DNA of 64,000 nucleotides from Anaerolineaceae bacterium (GCA_002699585.1 PABP01000024.1:1-64000), one strand, 5' to 3'; counted from the first letter of the stretch, positions 1 to 7,886 are shown. The notes: generated by a model not told the origin, from the letters alone. Numbers and translations: made by a program.

Positions 1-483
1 AGGCATGTGAGGTGATATCCCTGTCGCAATCGCTTTCAGCAAGCTCATAATGATTCCAACTTGACCTTCGCTGGGGTATTCAGCGCTGCTATTGGCCCGA
101 TACACGCGCTAAGCGAGTGGGATACAACGGCCTTCATAGGCTACGCCCACCACCAGCACACCGAAACGCGCCTTCAGTTTGGTCTCATCGACTACCAATA
201 CGAGCGATTTGAGCTTCAAGGAGCGCACCACGCTCGCCGTCCACTGACTGAAAAAGGTTTGCATATCCCAGCTTGTGGCCACAAAGCGCTGCAAACGGCG
301 CCTTTGGCTAGCAGCGTCTCCCGACACACATCCAGCAATACGGCGAATATGACTGCTATGGGACAACGCGACACCGACACTAAATCGACTGACATTCGTC
401 TGAAAATGCCGACTAAATCCGGTCCACTCCTTGCTCACTTTACCCATCCACTGATATAGTTTTCTTTGGTTCATCTCGCGCAC
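1..483 (-). pseudogene. IS4-type DDE transposase, interrupted and cut by window edge
   Basis: Reading leftward from a GTG at 483 (next ATG at 474), the frame encodes an N-terminal region and then the strand carrying the first catalytic Asp, seen as LVLVVDETKLK, followed by VVGVAYEGRCIPLA. A TAG stop sits at 111-109. The same frame continues without another stop to the window edge as RVYRANSSAEYPSEGQ, which is the usual continuation in this transposase family after IPLAW. The simplest reading is that a TGG Trp codon has become TAG. The rest of the gene, including the other catalytic residues, lies outside the window. I cannot fix the insertion sequence ends. Family assignment rests on memory of Roseiflexus-like IS4-type transposases. 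Confidence 0.75.
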
Positions 484-540
484 CTTTTTTGGGTTTCGTC
501 ACCTAAAGTGTGCCTGATGAACCTTTTCTTTTCTACTGTC

Positions 541-583
541 GCCCCCTCAGCCCATGAGGTGGAAGGACTGAAGATGGGGGTCT
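541..583. repeat. Intergenic C-rich/G-rich palindromic repeat, family B copy 1
   Basis: A C-run, a short spacer containing CCCATGAGG, then GGAAGGACTGAAGATGGGGGTC. The right arm resembles 63155-63178 (GGAAGGACCAAGGATAGGGGTC). It lies between the transposase remnant and the first TIR gene. Related units are at 15170-15215, 58134-58185 and 63075-63180. Confidence 0.5.
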
Positions 584-588
584 AGCTG

Positions 589-617
589 TTGCTGTGACCT
601 TAAGGCTGGGCCATAAT
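589..617 (+). promoter_or_regulatory. Promoter of first TIR-TPR gene
   Basis: TTGCTG at 589-594, a 17-nt spacer and CATAAT at 612-617. The block from about 598 to the ATG at 658 is repeated in front of the second TIR gene, with the same -35/-10 arrangement, which supports this call. Confidence 0.6.
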
Positions 618-657
618 ATGCGGACTGTTTGCCGGAAGTCGCAGGACGCGCCCCACA

Positions 658-1767
658 ATGCCTTATCAGGTCGAAAAAACGGTCTTCATTAGCTATCGCC
701 GCACGAATATCTTTCACGCCCGCGCGATTTTCCAGAATCTGCGTGCCAACGGCTACGATGTGTTCATGGACTACGAAAGCATCGATTCCGGCGCGTTTGA
801 CCAGATCATCCTCAATCAGATAAAGGCGCGTGCGCACTTTTTGGTGCTGCTGACGCCCAGTGCCCTGGAACGCTGTTCCGAGCCAGGAGACTGGCTGCGA
901 CGGGAAATCGAAACGGCTATCGAAGAGAAGCGCAATATCGTGCCGCTGTACTTCGAGGGCTTCGACTTCGCTGATGTGCAGAAGTATCTGCCGCCTCATT
1001 TGCATGTATTGGGCACATACAATGCCCTACGCATTCCATCTGATTACTTCGACGAGGCCATGGCGCGCCTGCGTGACCGTTTTTTGAATAAGCCGCTGGA
1101 GATGATCCTGCACCCGACACCTATTGCAGAAGACGCTATTATTGCGCAAAAAATCGCCCAGCAAGCCGCCGAACCCGCTATTGTTGAAGAAGAACTCACG
1201 GCCTCAGAATACTTCGAGCAGGCCTTCTCCGCCCATCAGATGGGGGACTTGCAAACCGCAATCCGGGACTATACACAAGCCATCCATCTGAACCCTAGCG
1301 ATGCCAAAGCCTATAATAATCGTGGTGGCGCATACAATATACTCGGCCAGAACGCGCAAGCTATTGCAGATTTCGACAAGGCCATCGCGCTCGACCCCAA
1401 TTATGCCCATGCCTACAGCAATCGCGGCAAGGCATATCGTGAGTCAGGCGATATTGAACAGGCCCTAACAGATTACAGTGCGGCCATCTCGCTAGACCCT
1501 CACTATCCTCAGGCCCATTACAATCGGGCCATCACCTATTACATACTGGGACAGTACCCGCAATCCCTGGCGGACTACGAAGCCGCCATCCAATACAACC
1601 CACAGGATGCGGATTACCACTACGGGGCAGCCCTGGTCTGCGACAAAATAGGGGATCGCACTCAGGAAATTGCACACTATGAAGCCTGTCTGCAAATCGA
1701 CCCAGATTATGAAAACGCGCGCAACAACCTGGAAATCACGAAACGTCAGCAAGCACGAGGCGAGTAA
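658..1767 (+). CDS. TIR domain protein with C-terminal tetratricopeptide repeats
   Basis: A 369-residue protein. Residues 8-145 form a TIR domain: FISYRR at 10-15 is the first strand and box 1, VFMDYE follows, and the fourth helix region contains CSEPGDWLRREIETA with Glu83 where NAD-cleaving TIR domains keep their catalytic Glu. A linker (150-180) leads to four or five TPRs at about 183-360, with typical AYNNRG and AIADFDKAIALDP signatures. There is no signal peptide, so it should be cytoplasmic. Many bacterial TIR proteins cleave NAD in anti-phage or stress responses and TPRs bind partners; a defence role here is inference. The Shine-Dalgarno sequence is weak. A close paralogue follows at 1932. 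Confidence 0.9.
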   Translation: MPYQVEKTVFISYRRTNIFHARAIFQNLRANGYDVFMDYESIDSGAFDQIILNQIKARAHFLVLLTPSALERCSEPGDWLRREIETAIEEKRNIVPLYFEGFDFADVQKYLPPHLHVLGTYNALRIPSDYFDEAMARLRDRFLNKPLEMILHPTPIAEDAIIAQKIAQQAAEPAIVEEELTASEYFEQAFSAHQMGDLQTAIRDYTQAIHLNPSDAKAYNNRGGAYNILGQNAQAIADFDKAIALDPNYAHAYSNRGKAYRESGDIEQALTDYSAAISLDPHYPQAHYNRAITYYILGQYPQSLADYEAAIQYNPQDADYHYGAALVCDKIGDRTQEIAHYEACLQIDPDYENARNNLEITKRQQARGE

Positions 1768-1819
1768 ATTCCTCTCTGTGCTGCTTTGTATGGAATCCAT
1801 TACCGCAAGAGCAAAAGCA

Positions 1820-1860
1820 AAACACAAAGGCACGAAGGACACAAAGGCATAGAGAAGCTC
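1820..1860. repeat. Intergenic CACAAAG-type repeat, family A copy 1
   Basis: Purine-rich text with CACAAAGGCACGAAGGACAC and a second CACAAAGGCA. Similar text recurs at 32537-32628, 33675-33775 (inverted) and 35420-35465, always between genes. No coding potential is seen. Confidence 0.5.
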
Positions 1861-1862
1861 TA

Positions 1863-1891
1863 TTGCCGTGATTTTAAGGCTGGGTCATAAT
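1863..1891 (+). promoter_or_regulatory. Promoter of second TIR-TPR gene
   Basis: TTGCCG at 1863-1868, a 17-nt spacer and CATAAT at 1886-1891. It matches the promoter at 589-617 and is followed by the same ACTGTTTGCC text, so the duplication that made the gene pair included the promoter. Confidence 0.6.
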
Positions 1892-1931
1892 ATGTAAACT
1901 GTTTGCCAGCACCCGCAGGACGAGCCACACG

Positions 1932-3086
1932 ATGCCCTATCAGGTCGAAAAAACGGTTTTCATCAGCTACCGTCGTACAAACATCTTCTTCGCAAGAGCG
2001 ATTTTCCAGAGCCTGCGTTCAAATGGTTACGATGTTTTTCTAGACTATGAAAGCATTGATGCAGGTGCATTTGGTCAAATCATACTTAACCAGATAAAGG
2101 CCCGTGCGCACTTTTTGGTGCTGCTGACGCCCAGTGCCCTGGAACGCTGTTCCGAGCCTGGAGACTGGCTACGGCGTGAGATCGAGACGGCTATTGAGGA
2201 AAAGCGTAATGTCGTGCCACTGTACTTCGAGGGCTTCGACTTCGCTGAAGTAAAGAAATATCTACCGAATCACTTGCACATCCTGAGTAACTACAATGCG
2301 TTGCGCATTCCCTCAGATTATTTCGATGCTGCCATGGAGCGACTGCGCAACCATTTTTTGAACATACCACTTGAGTTGGTTATTCATCCTACCCCTGCTG
2401 CTGAGAAGCCAATCGTTGAGAAGAAAACTGCTCAACAAGCAGCAGAACCTACCGTTGAAAAAGATAAATTGACCGCTTCAGAGTACTTCGAGCGTGCAAA
2501 TCAAGCAGCAAATAATGGTGATAATAAGTCAGCCATACATGATTACAATGAAGCCATTCAACTAGACGCGAGTAATTACTACTATTTCAACAATCGAGGT
2601 GTGGCTCACCGATATATTGGTAATTACAGTCTAGCAATCTCAGATTATGAGAAAGCTGCAAAGATCAATTCAGAAATTCCGAATGCTTTTAATAATATTG
2701 GGGATGTTGAATTAATCATGGGTAACTATGAGCGAGCGATTGAACATTTCAATAGAGCGATAGAGATTGATTCAAACGAATATGTTTATTTCAAGAATCG
2801 TGCAGAAGCATATTCTGCTATAGCAGAATATGCCATGGCTCTTGAAGACTATGAAAAAGCTATGGAATTATCTTCATCTGACTCTGCCACTATTGCAGGC
2901 TTAGCTACAGTACAGTTCACATTAGGCCATATCGAAAGTGGGGTTTCGATATGGCGAGGTCTAGTTTATGAAAATATCAATCATCTTGATGCTGACTGGG
3001 TTGGTAGAAGATATGATTGGCCTCCAACCTTAATTGAAGAAGCACACACATTAATTAAGACGCTCAAAGATACTGACAACACTTGA
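1932..3086 (+). CDS. TIR domain protein with C-terminal TPRs (paralogue of the gene at 658)
   Basis: A 384-residue protein. Residues 1-145 are nearly identical to the neighbour's TIR domain, including FISYRR, DYESID and the candidate catalytic Glu83 in WLRREIETA. Residues about 183-335 are TPRs that differ strongly from the neighbour's. The C-terminus (about 330-384) is a non-TPR tail with SIWRGLVYENI and DWPPTLIEEA. The DNA also changes: the TIR half is GC-rich and shares a stretch of over 50 identical bases with the first copy (about 2104-2158 versus 834-888), whereas the TPR half from about 2460 is AT-rich. That suggests either module exchange or gene conversion of the TIR part. It is probably cytoplasmic; an NADase or signalling role is inferred from the family. 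Confidence 0.9.
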   Translation: MPYQVEKTVFISYRRTNIFFARAIFQSLRSNGYDVFLDYESIDAGAFGQIILNQIKARAHFLVLLTPSALERCSEPGDWLRREIETAIEEKRNVVPLYFEGFDFAEVKKYLPNHLHILSNYNALRIPSDYFDAAMERLRNHFLNIPLELVIHPTPAAEKPIVEKKTAQQAAEPTVEKDKLTASEYFERANQAANNGDNKSAIHDYNEAIQLDASNYYYFNNRGVAHRYIGNYSLAISDYEKAAKINSEIPNAFNNIGDVELIMGNYERAIEHFNRAIEIDSNEYVYFKNRAEAYSAIAEYAMALEDYEKAMELSSSDSATIAGLATVQFTLGHIESGVSIWRGLVYENINHLDADWVGRRYDWPPTLIEEAHTLIKTLKDTDNT

Positions 3087-3138
3087 TCAATTTCTGTCAG
3101 TTTCTTGCTTTGATATCTATTGACACTACCATCTGCGT

Positions 3139-3144
3139 TATACT
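3139..3144 (+). promoter_or_regulatory. Putative -10 element of the TrpC-like gene
   Basis: TATACT within TTATACTGGGT. The same string occurs in front of the FHA gene at 46382-46392. A TTGACA at 3120-3125 is only 13 nt upstream, too close to act as its -35. If this is the promoter, translation starts at 3183 and not at the upstream TTG. Confidence 0.35.
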
Positions 3145-3182
3145 GGGTGCAGAAGAATCCAGCCCAGCGGACCGAATACCTC

Positions 3183-3911
3183 ATGCTCAAAGATATGCCG
3201 CGCGATGTGGTCATCGCCAGCAAGCAAAAGCATCTCATAGTCCAGCAACAGCACACGCCGGAATCTGCATTACGCGATCTGGCGCATATGCAACCGCGTC
3301 CGCTGTATATCGATTGGGAGCCAGCGCCGGTAGTGATTGCGTATATCACGCGCAGCCAGATTTACGACCCCATCGGCACAGCTATTGCTTGCCTGCATTA
3401 CGGCGCGGATGCCATCGCCTTCTACACGGATCATACGGTGTACAACCAGGCCAATGCCGACCTCGACCTGCTGACCAGTGCCCTGCCTGAGACGCCGATC
3501 ATCACCTGCAATTATCTGCTGGATGCCTATAGCGTGGTCGAAGCACGGGCAGCCGGAGCCAGCGCCATCTGGGCTTACAGCGATCTGCTGCCGCCGGACG
3601 AGGTGCTCACGGTGGTCAGCACAGCCCAACGCTGGAAGATGCCCGTTTATCTGCAAATTGGGCCGGAAACGGACCCGCAGTTTGTCGATGATCTGGCGCC
3701 GCATGTACTGTGCTACGATGGCCCCATCAGCGCCCTGGACGATGTGCGTCAGTCGGTATCGGCAGCCTACCGGGTGATGCCTGCCCAGGTATGTGAGCAT
3801 CGCAGCGAGGTCGAACAGGCCTTTGAGCAGTCCGCAGCGGCGGTGCTGGTCGCAGCCAAGCTGTTTGAAGACATGCGCTTTGTCAATCGGCTGGCGGAAC
3901 TGCGCGGTTAA
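3183..3911 (+). CDS. TrpC-like (indole-3-glycerol phosphate synthase fold) protein, probable pseudoenzyme
   Basis: About 242 residues from ATG 3183. This start is chosen because LKDMPRDVVIASKQKHL matches the TrpC N-terminal helix and a -10 element lies at 3139; an upstream TTG at 3120 is the alternative. The barrel is recognisable: VVIAYITRS, then DPIGTAIACLHYGADAIAFYTD, then PIITCNYLLDAYSVVEARAAGA, as in TrpC. The catalytic residues are absent. The family's AE.KR(K/A)SPS reads AYITRSQIY, losing Glu and Lys. The LRKDF lysine is Cys in ITCNY. The LVEV glutamate is Gln in YLQIG, and the later Asn is not visible. No other trp gene is near. A binding or regulatory role is possible; the function is unknown. 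Confidence 0.75.
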   Translation: MLKDMPRDVVIASKQKHLIVQQQHTPESALRDLAHMQPRPLYIDWEPAPVVIAYITRSQIYDPIGTAIACLHYGADAIAFYTDHTVYNQANADLDLLTSALPETPIITCNYLLDAYSVVEARAAGASAIWAYSDLLPPDEVLTVVSTAQRWKMPVYLQIGPETDPQFVDDLAPHVLCYDGPISALDDVRQSVSAAYRVMPAQVCEHRSEVEQAFEQSAAAVLVAAKLFEDMRFVNRLAELRG

Positions 3912-3982
3912 GATTTCTCGTTACTGCGCTTGCCCTGCGTAACGAATGGGATTACAACAAACCTATCCGTAAAGCGCACGGA

Positions 3983-4369
3983 ATGAATCTCATGACCATT
4001 CGCATTGGTTGGGGGGACGCGGACAAAGCCTATATCTACGTGCAGTTCATCGGCTATTGGACGCTGCAAGAGTATGATGCCGTCTGCAAAAAGTGGAGCG
4101 AGTTGATCCAGCAGGTGGATGCCCCGTTAAGTGTGATCGCCAATTTCGCCGACAGCCAGGGCACGCCGCGCGATGCATGGCGACATGTCGCGCAATCCCT
4201 GCCATCATTCATGGAAAAAGGCGAGATTATTATCATCCTGGGGATGAGCGCTGTACTTGATGCGTATAATCACCTATCGATGTCCATATCACCGGAAACG
4301 GCAGAGCGAATCAAGACCCTACCCACGCTACTCGCAGCCCTCGATTATCTGAAACAACACAAGCATTAA
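3983..4369 (+). CDS. SpoIIAA/STAS-like small protein
   Basis: A 128-residue soluble protein. The pattern YIYVQFIGYWTLQEYD, a helix, then LSVIANFADSQGTPRDAW and a helix before GEIIIILG fits the alternating strand-helix layout of SpoIIAA-like/STAS-type proteins, including the strand ending in Asp after which partner proteins dock. No catalytic motif is seen. It follows the TrpC-like gene by 71 nt on the same strand and may be co-transcribed. A distant relative is encoded at 16610-17023. The family call is by fold pattern only. Confidence 0.6.
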   Translation: MNLMTIRIGWGDADKAYIYVQFIGYWTLQEYDAVCKKWSELIQQVDAPLSVIANFADSQGTPRDAWRHVAQSLPSFMEKGEIIIILGMSAVLDAYNHLSMSISPETAERIKTLPTLLAALDYLKQHKH

Positions 4370-4382
4370 CTACGCTGAGGTA

Positions 4383-4859
4383 CTAGTCCTGGCGGGTTGA
4401 GGCCACCCGGTGTTGATTCTCCAGATAGGCGATCAGGCGCTCGATGTCTTTCTGGGCGATTTTCTCATCAAAGTGGAATTTAGGCGGCGGCGCTTTCATG
4501 GCGCTCAGGTCATGGTAGAGATCATCAAGCTTGCCAGTACTCATCAGCAAACACAGCCGATGCCCACTCTTCACGATCAGTTCGATGCAATTATAACGAT
4601 CACGGGTAGCCATATTCACCTGACCGATGAAGTGGCTCGGCAGAGTAGCAGGCTGGTATTTCTTCTTGTGAGGGCTTAGCACCAGACGATAATTGGTGAC
4701 GATAGCGCTCAGCGGCATTACCGAGGGCATCCAATGACCTTCAAGGGAGCGCTCAAGAACACCAACGGTATACTGGCCCAGGGGTCGTTCGCCATCCAGC
4801 AAATTTGATTCTTCTGACACGAGGCATTTTCCTATCTGTACGCGATCTATACCGCGCAT
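4383..4859 (-). CDS. Hypothetical protein with PH/GRAM-like region
   Basis: A 158-residue cytoplasmic protein of unknown function. Residues about 35-115 show a run of short strands (TVGVLERS, AIVTNYRLVLSP, FIGQVNMAT, CIELIVKSGHRLCLLM) followed by a helix, as in bacterial PH-like or GRAM domains where TNYRLVL is a characteristic strand. The C-terminus (130-158) is a charged helix. It converges on the SpoIIAA-like gene with a 13-nt gap. The start is ATG 4859. Confidence 0.6.
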   Translation of the reverse strand: MRGIDRVQIGKCLVSEESNLLDGERPLGQYTVGVLERSLEGHWMPSVMPLSAIVTNYRLVLSPHKKKYQPATLPSHFIGQVNMATRDRYNCIELIVKSGHRLCLLMSTGKLDDLYHDLSAMKAPPPKFHFDEKIAQKDIERLIAYLENQHRVASTRQD

Positions 4860-5158
4860 GCTTTGGTGATTTGTCTTTCGGCGGACGAGTTGAGTTAATA
4901 CTGCTTCATATTGTATGTCATTCTTATGCTAAATAGCCATAAAGTCCTGCAAAAATTCTGTAATTAGCTAAGAATTTACTCATTTTGAGTGCAACAGTTC
5001 CGTATAGAGGCCCTCTTATGGCCTCTTATGACAGCTTATTCGTTTGTTTTTTGTTATAAAACGACGCTGATTTCCCTACGTTGCTTCTCTAATCCTGCCG
5101 AAAAATAGCAATTCTGTTATAATAATGCTCAGCGTAAACGAGCATAGGAGGTACGACC
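4860..5158. other. AT-rich intergenic region
   Basis: Divergent spacer between the PH-like gene (minus) and the zinc-ribbon gene (plus). Apart from the extended -10 promoter at 5115-5123 and a short direct repeat of CTCTTATGG/CTCTTATGA near 5012-5031, I see no gene, RNA or strong hairpin. Confidence 0.5.
5115..5123 (+). promoter_or_regulatory. Extended -10 promoter of zinc-ribbon gene
   Basis: TGTTATAAT: a TGn extension directly before a consensus TATAAT (5118-5123). No clear -35 is present, which is usual for extended -10 promoters. The start codon is 35 nt downstream. Confidence 0.6.
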
Positions 5159-5395
5159 TTGCCAGAAATGCAACCCTTACGCCCGTGCCCACACTGTGAG
5201 CAAGAACTCCCAGAGGCGGCTTTTCACTCGGACGATGCAATGTTCTGCAAGCGCTGCACTCGTGAAGTCACGGACATCATCCGCAAAAAGTATGGCGTCA
5301 TCGAAGCAGCATTATTCCGCGCCAAACTCCGCAAATCAGCCCGAACGATGAAAACCAAAGGCTTACCAGCCGTCCACGCCGCCGCGGGCGATTGA
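5159..5395 (+). CDS. Small zinc-ribbon protein
   Basis: A 78-residue protein. Two CxxC pairs, CPHCEQ near residue 10 and CKRC near residue 31, form a four-Cys zinc ribbon. They are followed by a basic helix, IIRKKYGVIEAALFRAKLRKSART. The start is TTG 5159, decided by a strong AGGAGG at 5145-5150 with ideal spacing; ATG 5168 lies too far from it. The layout of zinc ribbon plus basic tail suggests nucleic-acid or protein binding, but the function is unknown. It is followed by its own terminator. Confidence 0.75.
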   Translation: MPEMQPLRPCPHCEQELPEAAFHSDDAMFCKRCTREVTDIIRKKYGVIEAALFRAKLRKSARTMKTKGLPAVHAAAGD

Positions 5396-5474
5396 CCTCC
5401 TACTTATTAATTAGAATATCCTGCTTTCACGTTGGTGGACCCACCACGGGATATGCATGTTTTGATAAATTAAG

Positions 5475-5499
5475 CCTCACACCTGGTGTGGGGTTTTTG
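5475..5499 (+). terminator. Rho-independent terminator
   Basis: CCTCACA and TGTGGGG arms with a short loop, followed by TTTTTGCATTT. It closes the zinc-ribbon transcript. Confidence 0.8.
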
Positions 5500-5529
5500 C
5501 ATTTAAACACTCGCCAGCCACAGCAGCCG

Positions 5530-5560
5530 GAACAATCCTGAACAATCCAGCGTCTATACT
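5530..5560 (+). promoter_or_regulatory. Lipoprotein gene promoter with tandem 10-bp repeat
   Basis: GAACAATCC occurs twice with a 10-bp period (5530-5538 and 5540-5548), directly upstream of a -10 TATACT at 5555-5560. There is no good -35. Direct repeats of one helical turn at the -35 position are typical of response-regulator activator sites; the regulator is unknown. Confidence 0.45.
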
Positions 5561-5586
5561 ACATCATCCAAGATGAAGGATAGCTC

Positions 5587-6093
5587 ATGAAAAACGCAAC
5601 AGGTTTGACGTTTCTCAGTTTACTGCTGGCCGTTTTTATGACAACGGGCTGCGGCCTGATTGAGTGGATGCGTCCCGCTACCCAGCAGCCGATCATCACC
5701 GACCAGGCAGGCATGATTATCTTCGATGCTGAGGAAGACAGCACTATGCTGCGTGAATACAATTGGCTGTTTGAAGAAGGCACACAATTCTGGACACCCA
5801 CACGCGACGATGTGCTGACACTCAATGCCAGCGCCCAGGAATTTTTGCGAACTGGCCCCGCCGCTGATTTCCACCCCGATTTATGGGAACGCTACAATGA
5901 CTATTGGCGGCAATATGTGGGATTTTTCCGGGATGGCCAGCGCTTGATCTACGCCAATTATTTCTGCCGAGCGGAAGAAGGCTGGCTGGATATGCTGGTC
6001 GAGGTGATGGACGGGGGCAATTGCTACTTCCAACTGACTTATGATGTAGATAGTGGCGAATTCGTGAGTTGGTATGTGAACGGCGAAGCCTAG
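5587..6093 (+). CDS. Lipoprotein of unknown function
   Basis: A 168-residue protein. It has a lysine at position 2, a hydrophobic stretch (residues 7-18) and a lipobox MTTGC with Cys22 as the lipidated residue, so it is exported and anchored to the membrane. The mature part is acidic and aromatic-rich (YNDYWRQYVGFF, IYANYFC, GGNCYFQLTYDVDSG). Two cysteines in the mature region could form a disulfide. No family is recognised. The start has AAGGA eight bases upstream. Expression may be regulated through the repeat at 5530. Confidence 0.75.
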   Translation: MKNATGLTFLSLLLAVFMTTGCGLIEWMRPATQQPIITDQAGMIIFDAEEDSTMLREYNWLFEEGTQFWTPTRDDVLTLNASAQEFLRTGPAADFHPDLWERYNDYWRQYVGFFRDGQRLIYANYFCRAEEGWLDMLVEVMDGGNCYFQLTYDVDSGEFVSWYVNGEA

Positions 6094-6209
6094 CCCTATC
6101 GTGACATACCTAATATGACATTCAACATGCGCAGGCTGTAGCACGCTGTACTACCCTGATAGATGCTACCTGGGTAACAATAATGACAAGTCATGTTACA
6201 GGGGGCATC

Positions 6210-7196
6210 ATGGCAAATTCCAATGGGCGCAAGGGACGGCGCAAGCGGCGCGACGTCTTCGACGAGCGCATGCTGATCGTGCCGTTTGGCATCATGTTTA
6301 TCCTGTGGATCGTGGCGGCTGTGGCATGGCAGCAAGACGCCAGCCGACTGCTGGTCGCGTTTCTCGTCTATGTGGGCCTGTTTGTTGGCGCAGGCATCGG
6401 CACCTATATCGCCCTTGACCAGAATCGGCGCGACCTGGGACGGCGGCTCATCATGGTCATGATGGGCGGCTTGCTGCTGGTGATCGCCGTGTTTAGCGAC
6501 CACGGCAACATGCAAATCGAGGGCCTGTTCTGGGCGTTCATCGCTGGGATTGGACCGTACATTCTGCTGCATTATGCCCTGGCCAAGCTGGTCGGACCGC
6601 TGATTTTCGGGCGCATCTGGTGTGGCTGGGCCTGCTGGTTCGGCATGATCTTCGACCTGATGCCACACCAACACAGCCGCTTCCGCTTGCCGCCACGCTG
6701 GGGCTGGATTCGTTACCTACATTTTGTGGCCAGTTTTGTGCTGGTAGCCGTTCTGTGGTTGAGCTTCAACTATGATGGCGCGCTGGGACGCAACGGCCTA
6801 ATCTGGTTCATTAGTGGGCTGCTGCTGTACTACGTGATGGGCATCGGGCTGGGCTTGATCGTGCACGACAACCGCGCTTTCTGCAAATACTTGTGCCCGA
6901 TCTCCGTGCCGCTGAAAGCCACCTCGCGCTTTGCGCTGCTTAAAGTGGCGGGAAATAAAGAGGCCGAGTGCGAGAAGTGCAACGTCTGCGTGGAGATGTG
7001 CCCGATGAATATCGACATCCCCAAGTACATCAAGAATGGCCAACGGGTGCTCTCGACCGAGTGTACGCTGTGCCTGACGTGCATCAACCTGTGCCCGGAT
7101 GACGACCTATGGCTGTCGTTCGGCCTGGACATCGGCGGCAAAGAGCACATCGACTATATACCGCCGCGCAGCCGCATGAAGCCAAAATCGACCTGA
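6210..7196 (+). CDS. NapH/CcoG-like membrane protein with two 4Fe-4S clusters
   Basis: 328 residues from ATG 6210, preferred over ATG 6183 because a GGGGG run lies six bases before it. Several membrane segments occupy residues about 20-230. The loop after the fourth carries GRIWCGWACWFG, the CxxxC motif of the NapH/RdxA/CcoG group. A second motif, FCKYLCP, follows. The C-terminus has two ferredoxin cluster motifs, CEKCNVCVEMCP and CTLCLTCINLCP. Such proteins pass electrons across or along the membrane to periplasmic reductases or cofactor-assembly systems. No partner reductase lies nearby, so the substrate is unknown. The gene is monocistronic. Confidence 0.85.
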   Translation: MANSNGRKGRRKRRDVFDERMLIVPFGIMFILWIVAAVAWQQDASRLLVAFLVYVGLFVGAGIGTYIALDQNRRDLGRRLIMVMMGGLLLVIAVFSDHGNMQIEGLFWAFIAGIGPYILLHYALAKLVGPLIFGRIWCGWACWFGMIFDLMPHQHSRFRLPPRWGWIRYLHFVASFVLVAVLWLSFNYDGALGRNGLIWFISGLLLYYVMGIGLGLIVHDNRAFCKYLCPISVPLKATSRFALLKVAGNKEAECEKCNVCVEMCPMNIDIPKYIKNGQRVLSTECTLCLTCINLCPDDDLWLSFGLDIGGKEHIDYIPPRSRMKPKST

Positions 7197-7346
7197 GTAT
7201 TGTCCTCGCTAACCGGAAGAAGGACATTCATCACTGTCCCTTATACGTCATATTACGTATCAATATAGTATCCATCGACGCTCCCATTGTGCATTTCTCA
7301 AAAATAGTTCCAAAAATAAGATTATTTGATTTGAAAGGACCTCTTC

Positions 7347-7742
7347 ATGTCTCTTCGATTAGATGAAATGAAAGAGATCGCTCGGCGCTTTGTGATCGAA
7401 CCGTGGGAGCATGGCCATGTCGATGTGCTCGACGAGGTGTGTGCACCCAATTATAAAGTTGGCCACGATGGCGACATTCAACAACTGAAAGACGCCATCC
7501 TGAAAACCAGAGTTTCCTTTAAGAACTTGAAAGTGACTATTCACGATATGGCTGCTGAAGGGGATCTGGTCGCTTATCGGTGGACGATGACTGGCATTTT
7601 TGAGAAGGCTTTCAACGGCGTAGCACCAACCGGCGAAGAAGCCAGCAACACAGGTATCACCATCCTGCGTTTTGAGAATGGCAAAATTGTCGAAGATCAA
7701 TATGAATCATCTTCTGATGGTGTTGAGACCCCATCTACTTGA
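7347..7742 (+). CDS. SnoaL-like (ester cyclase / ketosteroid-isomerase fold) protein
   Basis: A 131-residue protein with the cone-shaped alpha+beta fold of SnoaL-like proteins: helix MKEIARRFVIEPWEHGHVDVLDEVCAPNY, then strands with VTIHDMAAEGDLVAYRWTMTG, then the conserved ending GITILRFENGKIVEDQYE. His and Asp positions typical of the family are present, but the substrate cannot be told. GAAAGGA precedes ATG 7347. The gene stands alone and ends in a strong terminator. Confidence 0.85.
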   Translation: MSLRLDEMKEIARRFVIEPWEHGHVDVLDEVCAPNYKVGHDGDIQQLKDAILKTRVSFKNLKVTIHDMAAEGDLVAYRWTMTGIFEKAFNGVAPTGEEASNTGITILRFENGKIVEDQYESSSDGVETPST

Positions 7743-7773
7743 CCGAATGCGCTGCTAAGCGCCCAATACAATC

Positions 7774-7807
7774 GAGGCTTCTGACTAGTGGAAGCCTCTT
7801 ATTTTTA
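7774..7807 (+). terminator. Rho-independent terminator
   Basis: GAGGCTTC (7774-7781) pairs with GAAGCCTC (7791-7798), followed by TTATTTTTA. Confidence 0.85.
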
Positions 7808-7886
7808 CCACTGGGCTGATCACACTCTCCACTCTAGGCTGCTCCTGCCTGTAAAATAGGGTTTTTCTGTCTTGAAAGGGCCACTG

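Noticed and set aside
61-459. A 132-codon plus-strand frame at the left edge
   Set aside because: It overlaps the recognisable transposase remnant on the other strand and has no family features.
3120-3125. TTGACA as the -35 of the TrpC-like gene
   Set aside because: Only 13 nt separate it from TATACT, too short for a sigma-70 promoter; kept only as a reason not to start translation there.
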